This document shows positions 5,716 through 11,966 of a stretch of 21,923 bases of DNA, one piece after another. A program made the translations under genes and the position numbers. Source of the DNA: Crocosphaera chwakensis CCY0110 (GTDB lineage Bacteria; Cyanobacteriota; Cyanobacteriia; Cyanobacteriales; Microcystaceae); assembly GCF_000169335.1 (NCBI RefSeq), contig NZ_AAXW01000074.1, positions 1-21,923 of the forward strand. Reading direction: 5' to 3'. The notes below the pieces were generated by a model. That model had not been told where the DNA came from. It made no database searches and worked only from the letters and a program-made list of their open reading frames with translations. Position 1 is the first letter of the stretch. Every line of letters begins with the position of its first letter.

Positions 5716-5988
5716 TTACTCTGAATTTTCTGTGTAATCCTTTTCCCATTTGAGATATAAATCTCGAAAATCTAATCTAAATAAACCTAAAATTTCTGCT
5801 GCGCGACCTTCGGTTATTTCTCCTAAATGATGGGTGCAGCAAACCAATAATTCTACAGTTTCTTTATCAATTCTAGAATAAGAATACCGAGATAATTCCC
5901 TTAGTTTTTGACTCCAGAGTTTGACAATCTCTTTTGGGGTATTAGGAATTAAAGCTAATTCTGCATCTAGCTCATTAAGTCTACTCAT
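5716..5988 (-). CDS. Unknown 90-residue helical protein
   Basis: An all-helical, charged protein. The segment ITEGRAAEILGLFRLDFRDLYLKW (about 58-82) resembles the C-terminal helix-turn-helix of UPF0175-type proteins (GRAAELLGLSRxEF), some of which are antitoxins, but the N-terminal part does not fit clearly. No partner toxin is adjacent, since the gene is closed off by a terminator. It could be a regulator or a stray antitoxin. The start is the first ATG; the ribosome binding site (AGAGAGAAAA) is modest. Confidence 0.55.
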   Translation of the reverse strand: MSRLNELDAELALIPNTPKEIVKLWSQKLRELSRYSYSRIDKETVELLVCCTHHLGEITEGRAAEILGLFRLDFRDLYLKWEKDYTENSE

Positions 5989-6016
5989 CCATTTTTCTCT
6001 CTTATACTAACAATAA

Positions 6017-6106
6017 AGCAGGATTAAACAATGTACAATTAATAATGAACAATGACTTTTTTGAATTAATCAATTGTTAATTGTTAATTGATGTTATAAT
6101 CCTGCT
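6017..6106 (-). repeat. Heptamer repeats inside a long inverted repeat
   Basis: AGCAGGATTA (6017-6026) and TAATCCTGCT (6097-6106) are perfect 10-bp arms around AATTGTT/AATTAAT-type heptamer units that are themselves partly complementary. The right arm is 8 bases after the stop codon of the gene at 6115-7011, so the fold probably forms the 3' end of that transcript and may act as a terminator. Confidence 0.7.
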
Positions 6107-6114
6107 ATCAATAA

Positions 6115-7011
6115 CTACTCTTCTTCGACTCCTCCAGGTAAGGCTAAAGTTTCAGGGATAGCTGGTGGTAATGTAGGCTGTAACCCATCCCAAACTTGAT
6201 TTTTGACAATGGGATTATAACCGACAAAGAAATCCGTCCAATTTTCCATCGTAGGTACAGTGTGTCCATTTACCCGACAAGCAAAGGATTTTTGTTTAGT
6301 GCCTACTTTTTCGCGTCCTACGGTTAATTCAAAGACACATAACGAGTTAAACCGTGCATCTTTGGGTCTGGCTGCAATGCCATTAGCGATCGCATGACAG
6401 CTTGTGACCTCTTGGGTTAACTTCTGCCATTCTTGGCTAAAAGTGGCTTGATTAGCACCTTTAGCGACGTAACTCAGGGGTACAGTGTGTAGAGGCTGAT
6501 TATCTTCATTTAAGAGAATAATTTCATAAATTTGGCAGTTACCAATGTTGTCATCGTCTTTGAAAGAGCGTTGCCAATGACCAACAGGGACTAACTGTTG
6601 GGTTTCTTGAGTGGCTGCGCGGTCAAAACCAAACAAAGGTGTACGGGGACAAACCAACATTCTAGGTTTCTGGAGTAACAAACCTTGTTCAGTTTCTCCC
6701 GAAGACTCAAAGGTATATTCGATAAGTTGATCTACCACTGAGTCGAAGTCAATGAAACCAGCTTTAGCCATTTCATTGATATTGATGAAATACCCACATA
6801 ATTTGTCATTCATGCCTCTTAGGGCTTGAATACGAGGCAAACGGGCATTAGGGTCAATGAATTCAGTAGAAGCAAACTCATCTCTCTCAATAGCTGTTTG
6901 TTGTTGATTAACCAAGGTATTTTGGGCTACTTCTTGGGGCATTTCTTTAACCACTTCTGGGGTCAAAGGTTCTGAAAGGGTTGTGTTGGTAGTGGTACTT
7001 CTTCTGGGCAT
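6115..7011 (-). CDS. DUF5895-like protein
   Basis: 298 residues. The N-terminal 45 are polar and disordered-looking; a folded region follows with LPRIQALRGMNDKLCGYFIN (about 58-77), a beta-rich middle (PRMLVCPRTPLFGFDR), a helix region (FSQEWQKLTQEVTS) and FELTVGREKVGTKQKSF. The tail is proline-rich and acidic. It resembles the cyanobacterial DUF5895 family as I remember it, whose function is unknown. The layout (long beta-rich core, acidic tail EEE) is also seen in phage single-stranded DNA-binding proteins; that comparison is only suggestive. The gene closes a run of small genes with gaps of 2-26 bases (7391 to 6115). Confidence 0.65.
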   Translation of the reverse strand: MPRRSTTTNTTLSEPLTPEVVKEMPQEVAQNTLVNQQQTAIERDEFASTEFIDPNARLPRIQALRGMNDKLCGYFININEMAKAGFIDFDSVVDQLIEYTFESSGETEQGLLLQKPRMLVCPRTPLFGFDRAATQETQQLVPVGHWQRSFKDDDNIGNCQIYEIILLNEDNQPLHTVPLSYVAKGANQATFSQEWQKLTQEVTSCHAIANGIAARPKDARFNSLCVFELTVGREKVGTKQKSFACRVNGHTVPTMENWTDFFVGYNPIVKNQVWDGLQPTLPPAIPETLALPGGVEEE

Positions 7012-7020
7012 AATGTTAAT

Positions 7021-7179
7021 TTAAAAGGGTAAAGATTGGGAAGAATTGACAACATTTTGGGATGTTTCTTGAGACATTTCTATCTCGATGATTTGTTGTT
7101 TGAGATGTATTAAATCGGATTGAAGTTGAGATAACTGAGATAACATTTCTGTTATCTTCGGAAATAAATCAGTTGACAT
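7021..7179 (-). CDS. Small coiled-coil protein, 52 residues
   Basis: A 52-codon frame from ATG 7179 to TAA 7021. Residues 9-34 (EMLSQLSQLQSDLIHLKQQI) form leucine heptads typical of a coiled coil; the tail is Ser/Gln-rich and ends LPF. Its start is 2 bases after the stop of the upstream gene and its stop is 9 bases before the DUF5895-like start, so translation is probably coupled. An acidic or hydrophobic C-terminal tip in a small oligomer could dock to the neighbour; that is conjecture. Confidence 0.6.
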   Translation of the reverse strand: MSTDLFPKITEMLSQLSQLQSDLIHLKQQIIEIEMSQETSQNVVNSSQSLPF

Positions 7180-7181
7180 GA

Positions 7182-7391
7182 TTAATAGTGCAGATCGATG
7201 TCTGCATAGGCTAAGTGTTCATTTTCCCAACGTTCAAACAAAGCTTGTTCTCTTGGGGTTAATTCGAGACTTTCTTCTACGTCGTTTAAGGTGAGCGTAA
7301 AGTTTAAGGGTTTCTCGTTCCAAGTTGTCGGACTTGTTTTTTTTGAGGATTTTGTGTTAGAATTCATGAAAGAAATATGATACATTTTCAA
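7182..7391 (-). CDS. Unknown 61-69 residue protein
   Basis: Three starts are possible: TTG (7391), ATG two codons later (7385), or ATG 7367 (61 residues, MNSNTKSSKKTS). The last gives a typical polar N-terminus; none has a strong Shine-Dalgarno. The C-terminal part (LTPREQALFERWENEHLAYADIDL) is helical and acidic. No family is recognised. A perfect GC-rich hairpin (7397-7412) sits just upstream of the TTG and may influence translation. Confidence 0.5.
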   Translation of the reverse strand: MKMYHISFMNSNTKSSKKTSPTTWNEKPLNFTLTLNDVEESLELTPREQALFERWENEHLAYADIDLHY

Positions 7392-7396
7392 TCGAT

Positions 7397-7412
7397 CCGC
7401 GCAAATGCGCGG
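7397..7412. repeat. Mini-hairpin CCGCGC-AAAT-GCGCGG
   Basis: Perfect 6-bp GC stem (7 bp if the A-T pair closes) in an AT-rich gap of 26 bases between two minus-strand genes. It is the most GC-rich member of the mini-hairpin set. Confidence 0.65.
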
Positions 7413-7417
7413 TTCTT

Positions 7418-7627
7418 TTATTTTTTGGTTTGTCTGTTCAATCGATTAACTGTTTTGGTTGCATTAATCACTTTCCAGCCTTGATTCTTAGCTTTTTCTA
7501 GGGCATCATTAAGTTCTTCTTTTGTGGGAAAGAATTTGTATCGAACGAAGTCAAGGTTTGTCTTAAAGATATAGGTTTGAAACCCATCTTTTAGTTCAAT
7601 GTAGCTAACTTGTTTAAGGTAATTCAT
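7418..7627 (-). CDS. Unknown 69-residue protein
   Basis: A small alpha/beta protein: YIELKDGFQTYIFKTNLDFVRYKFFPTKEELNDALEKAKNQGWKVINA reads as two strands, a helix and a strand, and the tail is basic. I do not recognise the family. Its start overlaps the end of the upstream gene by 14 bases, indicating translational coupling and a shared transcript. Confidence 0.55.
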   Translation of the reverse strand: MNYLKQVSYIELKDGFQTYIFKTNLDFVRYKFFPTKEELNDALEKAKNQGWKVINATKTVNRLNRQTKK

Positions 7628-8069
7628 GACTTTTCATTTTCTCTAAATACTCAAATAAAGGTAATGGCTTGATGAGCTTGTAGTGATATTGGTCAAAGGT
7701 TCTTTTGGCTCTAGCTATACAACAATGAATCTCTAACCAATCATTGGTAATTTCTATGGTTTGTAGTTGTTCTTGTTGCTCACAAAGTTCATCAAATAAC
7801 TTGATACTTTCTGTGATATGATCGAAGATAGATTGAGCTAATTTGGTCAAAGTAATTGTTACCCGAACTCTCGTTTTTTTTCTCGATTTGTTCCAGTAAA
7901 TTGAACTCCAAATTTTGTCAAATGACTCAGTTAAATGGACAGCCGTTTCTAGTTCAAAAAGTAAAGAATTAGCGATTTCGTTGTCGGTATCAATTTCTTT
8001 TAATTTGGTAGCAGCGACTGATAAACTAGCCCAAACGCAGGGCATTCGTCCGCACGGATAGTTTGGCAT
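7614..8069 (-). CDS. Unknown helical protein, 151 residues
   Basis: Mostly helical, with an N-terminus MPNYPCGRMPCVWASLSVAATKL that is less polar, and a central basic strand region (KKTRVRVTITLTKL). Later ATGs would give shorter products, and no Shine-Dalgarno settles the start. It is the first gene of a five-gene run (8069 down to 6115). No domain is recognised. Confidence 0.5.
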   Translation of the reverse strand: MPNYPCGRMPCVWASLSVAATKLKEIDTDNEIANSLLFELETAVHLTESFDKIWSSIYWNKSRKKTRVRVTITLTKLAQSIFDHITESIKLFDELCEQQEQLQTIEITNDWLEIHCCIARAKRTFDQYHYKLIKPLPLFEYLEKMKSHELP

Positions 8070-8072
8070 AAG

Positions 8073-8101
8073 GCTGATAGAAAATATGTTTTTCTATCAG
8101 C
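8073..8101. repeat. Inverted repeat before the five-gene run
   Basis: GCTGATAGAAAA (8073-8084) and TTTTCTATCAGC (8090-8101) are perfect 12-bp arms around ATATG, only four bases upstream of the start of the gene at 7614-8069. It can fold in the 5' leader and could control translation or attenuate transcription. Confidence 0.7.
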
Positions 8102-8110
8102 GCAAAGCGC
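8100..8110. repeat. Mini-hairpin GCGC-AAA-GCGC
   Basis: Perfect 4-bp GC stem with an AAA loop, between a terminator and the leader hairpin. The same 11 bases recur at 10254-10264 and 13978-13988. Confidence 0.65.
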
Positions 8111-8120
8111 AAAAAAAGAT

Positions 8121-8163
8121 ATAATAAACTGGAAAATATTGAATTAAGTTTCCAGTTTATTAT
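8121..8163 (-). terminator. Rho-independent terminator of the exonuclease gene
   Basis: Perfect 15-bp arms (ATAATAAACTGGAAA / TTTCCAGTTTATTAT) are followed on the minus strand by a run of seven T. They begin 9 bases after the exonuclease stop codon. Confidence 0.85.
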
Positions 8164-8171
8164 TATTAAAG

Positions 8172-9044
8172 TCAATTAGCTGATTTTGTTGTAGCCAATG
8201 ATTTGTCTATAGAATCTTTTTCTAACTGGACAACAGGAAACGGCATTAGATCAATAGCTTCAGGACTTAATAACCGTTCCCAAGCTTTGCGTTCTGAGTT
8301 CCAAGTAAAGCCCCAATCTTTGGCTATTTGGCGTTCATCGTAGCTGACAAATGCTCGGAATATATGGCGGATTTTAGAGTTTCTAATAACAGGAAAATCG
8401 AAGCTTTCCTGCTTGTCTTTCTTGAACCATCCTTGTTGATCATAATTCCATTTAAACCCCTGTTCTTTTAAAACTTCATCAGATTTAGAACAAATAGCTT
8501 CAATGATTGGTAACTGAGCAATTCTGAACTGTTCTTGTAGATTAGGAACGCGGTTAAACACCTCTGCTAGTAGCAGACAATCATTAATAGCACGGTGGCT
8601 AATATTAACACCAACTCCGTAAAATTGTGCTAAAGAAATCAAGTCTCGTTTTCCTGGGTAAGCATCAGGAAATAGTTCAAAATCTTTGTAAGTACATAAC
8701 CAAGGCTTCTCCCAAAAACCAGCCCAATCGGAGTTTAAAATTAAAGGTTGGTCAAAATCTTTATTGTGTGCAACAACCACATCTGCTAATTGATAAGCTC
8801 TTTGTAAACTATCAATTATATAGGTTTGCATCACTGTATTTTGAGTCGTTTCAATGGGTATTTTGTTGATAAGAAAAGCATTATTTTTTGTCTCTGAATC
8901 TACATAAAGTAAGGTACTTAGACAAGACAATGTGGTTTGATATTCTACGGAATATCAAATGGCTCCAACTTCAAGAATAGTTTGATTTTCTGTGTCTCCG
9001 TTGGTTTCGGTATCGATGATGAGACAATTTTTGACTTGAATCAT
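8172..9044 (-). pseudogene. DnaQ-like 3'-5' exonuclease with in-frame TGA
   Basis: A single frame from ATG 9044 to 8172 (290 codons) is interrupted only by TGA at codon 30 (8955-8957). The part before holds exonuclease motif I (LIIDTETNGD, D11, E13) and ILEVGAI; after the TGA the frame resumes with YSVEYQTTLS. Motif II (VVAHNKDFD, D98) and motif III (SHRAINDCLLL, H150, D155) follow, so all DEDDh residues exist in the two pieces. The C-terminal third has two DUF5710-like segments (FKWNYDQQGW and FTWNSERKAW). The second piece alone could start at TTG 8930 but would lack motif I. A perfect hairpin covers the TGA (8936-8959). Either a nonsense mutation or readthrough. Confidence 0.85.
8936..8959 (-). 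repeat. Perfect hairpin over the premature TGA
   Basis: TTTGATATTC (8936-8945) and GAATATCAAA (8950-8959) are perfect 10-bp arms around TACG. On the coding strand the TGA is the third to fifth base of the 5' arm. Confidence 0.85.
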
Positions 9045-9066
9045 GATTCTGATTTTCCGTTTCTCT

Positions 9067-9229
9067 TTAACTTTGGTAATTCTTTAGTTGTGGATATTTT
9101 TCGATAACATTAGGAAGGGGTTTTAAAACAAAGCTTAAAATAGTTTTGCTACTGTAAAGATTAAAATACGTTATTGCCTTTTAAGTATTCCCAGTAGTTA
9201 CGAATTCCAGTATAAGAAAAGTCAATCAT
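9067..9229 (-). pseudogene. Small gene broken by a one-base frameshift
   Basis: From ATG 9229 (AAAAAGGTAAGTT ribosome binding site) 22 codons are read to a TAA (MIDFSYTGIRNYWEYLKGN...). If the four-base T run (A9163-9166 on the plus strand) is shortened by one, the frame continues with NLYSSKTILSFVLKPLPN to a TAA at 9067, giving 53 residues. The length of the region, 163 bases, is one more than 54 codons. The restored product ends 22 bases before the exonuclease start. No family is recognised. A sequencing error is also possible. Confidence 0.5.
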
Positions 9230-9276
9230 AACTTACCTTTTTACAGTTTGTTAGGGGGACACCCCCCTTTCTTGCT

Positions 9277-9519
9277 CTAGCTAAACGGATACCAACACAG
9301 GTGTACATAAAAGGAAAACCATCCTATTCGTAGTTCACCCCATTGAAACCTAAAACTTACCCGTGAATTGAAATTAAACTCATCATAAACAAGAAAGGCT
9401 AGATGAAGCCTAGACAGATGGAGACTCCAAATATCATAGTCATCATCAAATAATACACTTAGTTCAATTAACCTGATATCACGAAATTTAAGTTTAAAAA
9501 TGATAAAAGGATGCTCCAT
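9277..9519 (-). CDS. Unknown 80-residue protein
   Basis: The start at 9519 is set by GGAG six bases upstream; a TTG four codons earlier overlaps that signal. The product is unusually aromatic (IWSLHLSRLHLAFLVYDEF, later FRFQWGELRIGWFSFYVHLCWYPF), with about a quarter of its residues Phe, Tyr or Trp and alternating polar/aromatic patterns that suggest beta strands. I do not recognise it. It is followed by the frameshifted gene and the exonuclease in the same direction. Confidence 0.5.
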   Translation of the reverse strand: MEHPFIIFKLKFRDIRLIELSVLFDDDYDIWSLHLSRLHLAFLVYDEFNFNSRVSFRFQWGELRIGWFSFYVHLCWYPFS

Positions 9520-9624
9520 GACTTTCTCCAAAATTTAGTTTGATTCTTGCTAAATTTGATTGAGATTTCTCTTCAAAAAAACTCTCTGAGTGCAATTAAT
9601 ATTTCTAACAGAGAATATCGGTTG

Positions 9625-9639
9625 ATTAGCTTCGCTAAT
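9625..9639. repeat. Mini-hairpin ATTAGC-TTC-GCTAAT
   Basis: Perfect 6-bp arms around a TTC loop (GAA on the other strand), 27 bases after the stop of the Gp157-like gene. It is followed by AATTCT hexamer repeats (about 9637-9661). Confidence 0.6.
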
Positions 9640-9665
9640 TCTAATTCTATTTCTAATTCTTGCAT

Positions 9666-10223
9666 TTACTTAATCCTAATATGCTTTCCCCGTGGCATAA
9701 CCTTGGCAATTAAAGTTCCTTTCTCATCCCGAACTTCATCATAATTAAGAGCTTCTTCAGCTAATTTATTATGATTAATATGAAGCCGAACTTCTTTATA
9801 TTCTTCGGGATAATCTTCAGTCTTAAGTTCGGGGTTAATCCAAATAGGAGGACGACCCCCATTATTACAAAGACTAACCTTGGAAAGCTTACCTTCGAGG
9901 CGTTTACCTTTGTCTCCGAGTTGTTCTACTCTAGTTTCCATGAAGGTTTGCAGTTTACTTTTAAGCCAATGAACTGTTTGCTTATTAGTATGAGCTAAAT
10001 CACTAATTCGCTTAGCTTCATTTTCTTGGTATTCTATTAATGATTCCCTCCATTTGATAACTTTTATGTAAGCATCAATTTTACTTTCTAAACGGGGGAG
10101 AAAATCATTAAAGATTTCTTCTGCGACTTTCCTTTCTTCGGGATTATCGCTGTCGAGGTATGCGAGAATTAATTCGAGTTCCTCTTCCAACTGCGGAAGA
10201 CTTTCTGTTATTTTGGTTTCCAT
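9666..10223 (-). CDS. Siphovirus Gp157-like protein
   Basis: 185 residues with the Gp157 layout: a long helical coiled coil over residues 8-110, including KIDAYIKVIKWRESLIEYQENEAKRISDLAHTNK with regular heptads. A beta-rich end follows (LEGKLSKVSLCNNGGRPPIWI, YKEVRLHINHNKLAEEAL, KGTLIAKVMPRGKHIRI) that reads as the conserved C-terminal part. The founding family member, from Streptococcus thermophilus phage Sfi, has been linked to resistance to phage infection; the molecular activity is unknown. It is common on phages and plasmids. A palindrome (10233-10246) lies just before the start. Confidence 0.85.
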   Translation of the reverse strand: METKITESLPQLEEELELILAYLDSDNPEERKVAEEIFNDFLPRLESKIDAYIKVIKWRESLIEYQENEAKRISDLAHTNKQTVHWLKSKLQTFMETRVEQLGDKGKRLEGKLSKVSLCNNGGRPPIWINPELKTEDYPEEYKEVRLHINHNKLAEEALNYDEVRDEKGTLIAKVMPRGKHIRIK

Positions 10224-10232
10224 AATTATTCT

Positions 10233-10246
10233 CTAGTAACTACTAG
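10233..10246. promoter_or_regulatory. CTAGTA-AC-TACTAG palindrome before the Gp157-like start
   Basis: Perfect 6-bp arms with a two-base centre, 10 bases upstream of the start codon on the minus strand. It overlaps where the ribosome would bind and could be an operator or a translation-control hairpin. Confidence 0.4.
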
Positions 10247-10253
10247 GAAATAA

Positions 10254-10264
10254 GCGCAAAGCGC
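10254..10264. repeat. Mini-hairpin GCGC-AAA-GCGC
   Basis: Identical in all 11 bases to the copies at 8100-8110 and 13978-13988. It lies in the leader of the Gp157-like gene. Confidence 0.65.
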
Positions 10265-10350
10265 ACTCAATTACTTGAAAAGATTATCAATAAAAAAGAA
10301 TCCCTAATTAATAGAGATGCTTTAAATCTTCTTAAATCATAAAAAAATAG

Positions 10351-10377
10351 ACTAACCTTAAAGCTAATAAGGTTAGT
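10351..10377 (-). terminator. Rho-independent terminator
   Basis: ACTAACCTTA / TAAGGTTAGT stem followed on the minus strand by CTATTTTTTT, just after the stop of the gene 10399-10761. Its stem shares ACTAACCT/AGGTTAGT with the terminator at 10812-10838. Confidence 0.8.
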
Positions 10378-10398
10378 TTTAGAAAAGGTTACTTTAGA

Positions 10399-10761
10399 TT
10401 AATTGAATTGTGAATGTAACTGCATTATCACCGACCTCATTTGAGATAAATCGAGTTCTAACTTTGGATAGTTAGAACATCCAAAACAAGCGGTGAAGAA
10501 CTCACCATCTGTTTCTTGTGATAACGTTTTTACTAAATCATCAACATACCAGGATTCATGTCCAGTTACCCCATCTAATAAAATAAAGGCGTATCCGTTA
10601 GTTCGTTGTTCACAAATCCAGTGGACTTGGCGTTTAACGGCTTTATTGTTTCGGGTTTCTACCGCATCAATAAAAGCATAATTATTAGTTCTTAATAAAC
10701 AACGACCTTTTTCCTTTTGTATTTCTCTTACCTTTTCTTTAAACTTTTCTGACCAATTCAT
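10399..10761 (-). CDS. Unknown 120-residue protein
   Basis: An alpha/beta protein with a basic N-terminal helix (WSEKFKEKVREIQKEKGRCL), a YAFIDAVE strand, and HWICEQRTNGYAFILLDGVTGHESWYVDDLV in the middle. Two Cys near residues 92-95 (ACFGCSNYP) could bind metal together with C49 or other residues, but the pattern is not a known finger. The ribosome binding site (GAGGTATAAAG, about 8 bases before ATG) is good. Terminators on both sides make it monocistronic. Confidence 0.55.
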   Translation of the reverse strand: MNWSEKFKEKVREIQKEKGRCLLRTNNYAFIDAVETRNNKAVKRQVHWICEQRTNGYAFILLDGVTGHESWYVDDLVKTLSQETDGEFFTACFGCSNYPKLELDLSQMRSVIMQLHSQFN

Positions 10762-10811
10762 CTTTATACCTCATTTTTGTCTTCATTTTAAGTTCTTATC
10801 AAAATAATAAA

Positions 10812-10838
10812 ACTAACCTCGAAGGCAACAAGGTTAGT
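10812..10838 (-). terminator. Rho-independent terminator
   Basis: ACTAACCT / AGGTTAGT stem followed on the minus strand by TTTATTATTTT. Nothing but the small frame 10842-10907 and structured element B lies upstream within 190 bases, so it ends either the 11032-11682 transcript or a small RNA. Confidence 0.75.
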
Positions 10839-10841
10839 GGT

Positions 10842-10907
10842 TTATGTCAATTTATCAGAAAAGTGCCTTAAGGATTGTAGTTGTCCTTCTTTTCTAATAA
10901 ATAACAT
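10842..10907 (-). CDS. Possible 21-residue peptide
   Basis: A 21-codon frame (begins MLFIRKEGQLQSL) has AGAGAG a few bases before its ATG and ends 3 bases before a terminator. It lies directly downstream of structured element B. The product is polar and unlike the hydrophobic 23-residue peptide near element A. It may be a leader peptide or chance. Confidence 0.25.
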   Translation of the reverse strand: MLFIRKEGQLQSLRHFSDKLT

Positions 10908-10927
10908 ACTCTCTGGTTTAACTATTA

Positions 10928-11030
10928 TTATAAGTCGTAATTAATGCGAGAGAAATCAATTCGTACTTATAACAGAGGTGGTTTCCTTTGGCTTCCCACT
11001 GCCATTTTCATCTAATATTTGCGAAGCAAA
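10928..11030 (-). ncRNA. Structured intergenic element B (homologous to 5069-5174)
   Basis: On the minus strand: a mini-hairpin TTTGC-TTC-GCAAA (11018-11030), a 16-base spacer ending in AAAAT, and GGCAGTGGGAAGCC (10989-11002) in which GTGG pairs with CCAC (10978-10981, 10996-10999). A long stem follows, TTATAAGT with ACTTATAA (10928-10935, 10965-10972), continued inside by AATTAAT with ATCAATT. Order, spacing and core match element A; the long stem has a different sequence, which suggests that the fold rather than the sequence is kept. Confidence 0.5.
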
Positions 11031-11031
11031 A

Positions 11032-11682
11032 TTAAGTGTGATTGATAGAGCTAGAACCATTTAAACTAAGCGGTTTAGATATTAATTCAGCAGCGTGAAT
11101 AATATCTTCTAACCGTTTTCTAGTTAACCGTTTCTCCGTCATTTTCTTCGTTAACGTCGATAATTGCTTGACCCGACCCGAAATTTCTAATTGCTGTCGA
11201 ATAAAGCTGTGAATTTTATCATCTTTCGACTTAATAATAACCTCAATTTGAGATTGAGTCAAAAGGGTTTGATCATCATCTTCGAGGGGCAAAGATTCAG
11301 CAATTAAAGTATAATCTTTGGCATCAGTTAATTCCTGAGTTTCTTCGATTTCTTCATCATCTGCACCATTCAAGAACCGACCAGATTGGGCGTATTCTTG
11401 ATAGTTATCTTTGACTTCTTCTGCCATATCAGCAATTTCATCTGCTAAGTCATCAAGAACTTCGACTGGGTAGATTCCACACAAGTCTTTGAATAACTTC
11501 TTCAGTTGATTTAAGCTCTTAGAAACTTCAACTTCTGCGGTCTTTTGAGCTTGATGAACTTGCTGATCAATCCTTAATTTTTGTTGAAAGTCATTTAATT
11601 GCTGTTGTAATTTAGCAATTTCTTGTAAACTTTCTTCAATGTGTTGTGATTGGTTTTCGATATACTTATTCAAAGATGTCAT
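11032..11682 (-). CDS. Coiled-coil protein, 216 residues
   Basis: A strongly charged, mostly helical protein. Residues 5-60 (IENQSQHIEESLQEIAKLQQQL onward, in heptads) form a coiled coil. A short ordered part CGIYPVEVLDDLADEIADMAEEV is followed by an acidic linker (ADDEEIEETQELTD) and a second coiled coil with a basic end (KKMTEKRLTRKRLEDII, about 175-195). A strong ribosome binding site (TATAGGAGAAAAAATC then ATG) fixes the start. The family is not recognised; such proteins can be structural or DNA-organising. Confidence 0.6.
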   Translation of the reverse strand: MTSLNKYIENQSQHIEESLQEIAKLQQQLNDFQQKLRIDQQVHQAQKTAEVEVSKSLNQLKKLFKDLCGIYPVEVLDDLADEIADMAEEVKDNYQEYAQSGRFLNGADDEEIEETQELTDAKDYTLIAESLPLEDDDQTLLTQSQIEVIIKSKDDKIHSFIRQQLEISGRVKQLSTLTKKMTEKRLTRKRLEDIIHAAELISKPLSLNGSSSINHT

Positions 11683-11726
11683 GATTTTTTCTCCTATAAT
11701 GTAAATGTGTCGATGTGGTTAATTAT

Positions 11727-11966
11727 TTAAGGCTTAAAAATAGCTTTAATTTCGCTTTTTCTAGCCTTAAAATGAGGGTTGAATTGTAGTTGATGCTGTG
11801 CTGATTTAATTGCCGTCCAGCTTTCATAATGTTTGGCTTCCCAGTGACTAAATGACCAATTGGTTCCGTTCCAAACATAATTGTCAGCACTAATGAAAAT
11901 GTAGTAAGAACCACGAAATAATGGGAGTTTGTTTATTTTTTTCTTGACTAATTTCCGTTTCATCAT
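11727..11966 (-). CDS. Unknown protein or displaced C-terminal part
   Basis: An open frame with protein-like sequence (GSYYIFISADNYVWNGTNWSF, SHWEAKHYESW) reaches from 11727 up to about 11966, where MMKRKLVKKK could be a start; there is no good Shine-Dalgarno. It overlaps the end of the next gene by about 77 bases in another frame. The overlap contains an A7 run (11936-11942). If that run had six A, the two frames would join into one protein of about 245 residues, so this may be the true C-terminus of the 11890-12465 gene. Confidence 0.5.
   Translation of the reverse strand: MMKRKLVKKKINKLPLFRGSYYIFISADNYVWNGTNWSFSHWEAKHYESWTAIKSAQHQLQFNPHFKARKSEIKAIFKP

Noticed and set aside
8955..8957. Selenocysteine at the in-frame TGA
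   Set aside because: The residue position does not match a known selenoprotein, the hairpin includes the TGA itself rather than following it, and no selenocysteine genes are in view.
11723..11914. 63-codon minus-strand frame
   Set aside because: It overlaps the better frame 11727-11966, whose translation is more protein-like and continues the upstream gene.
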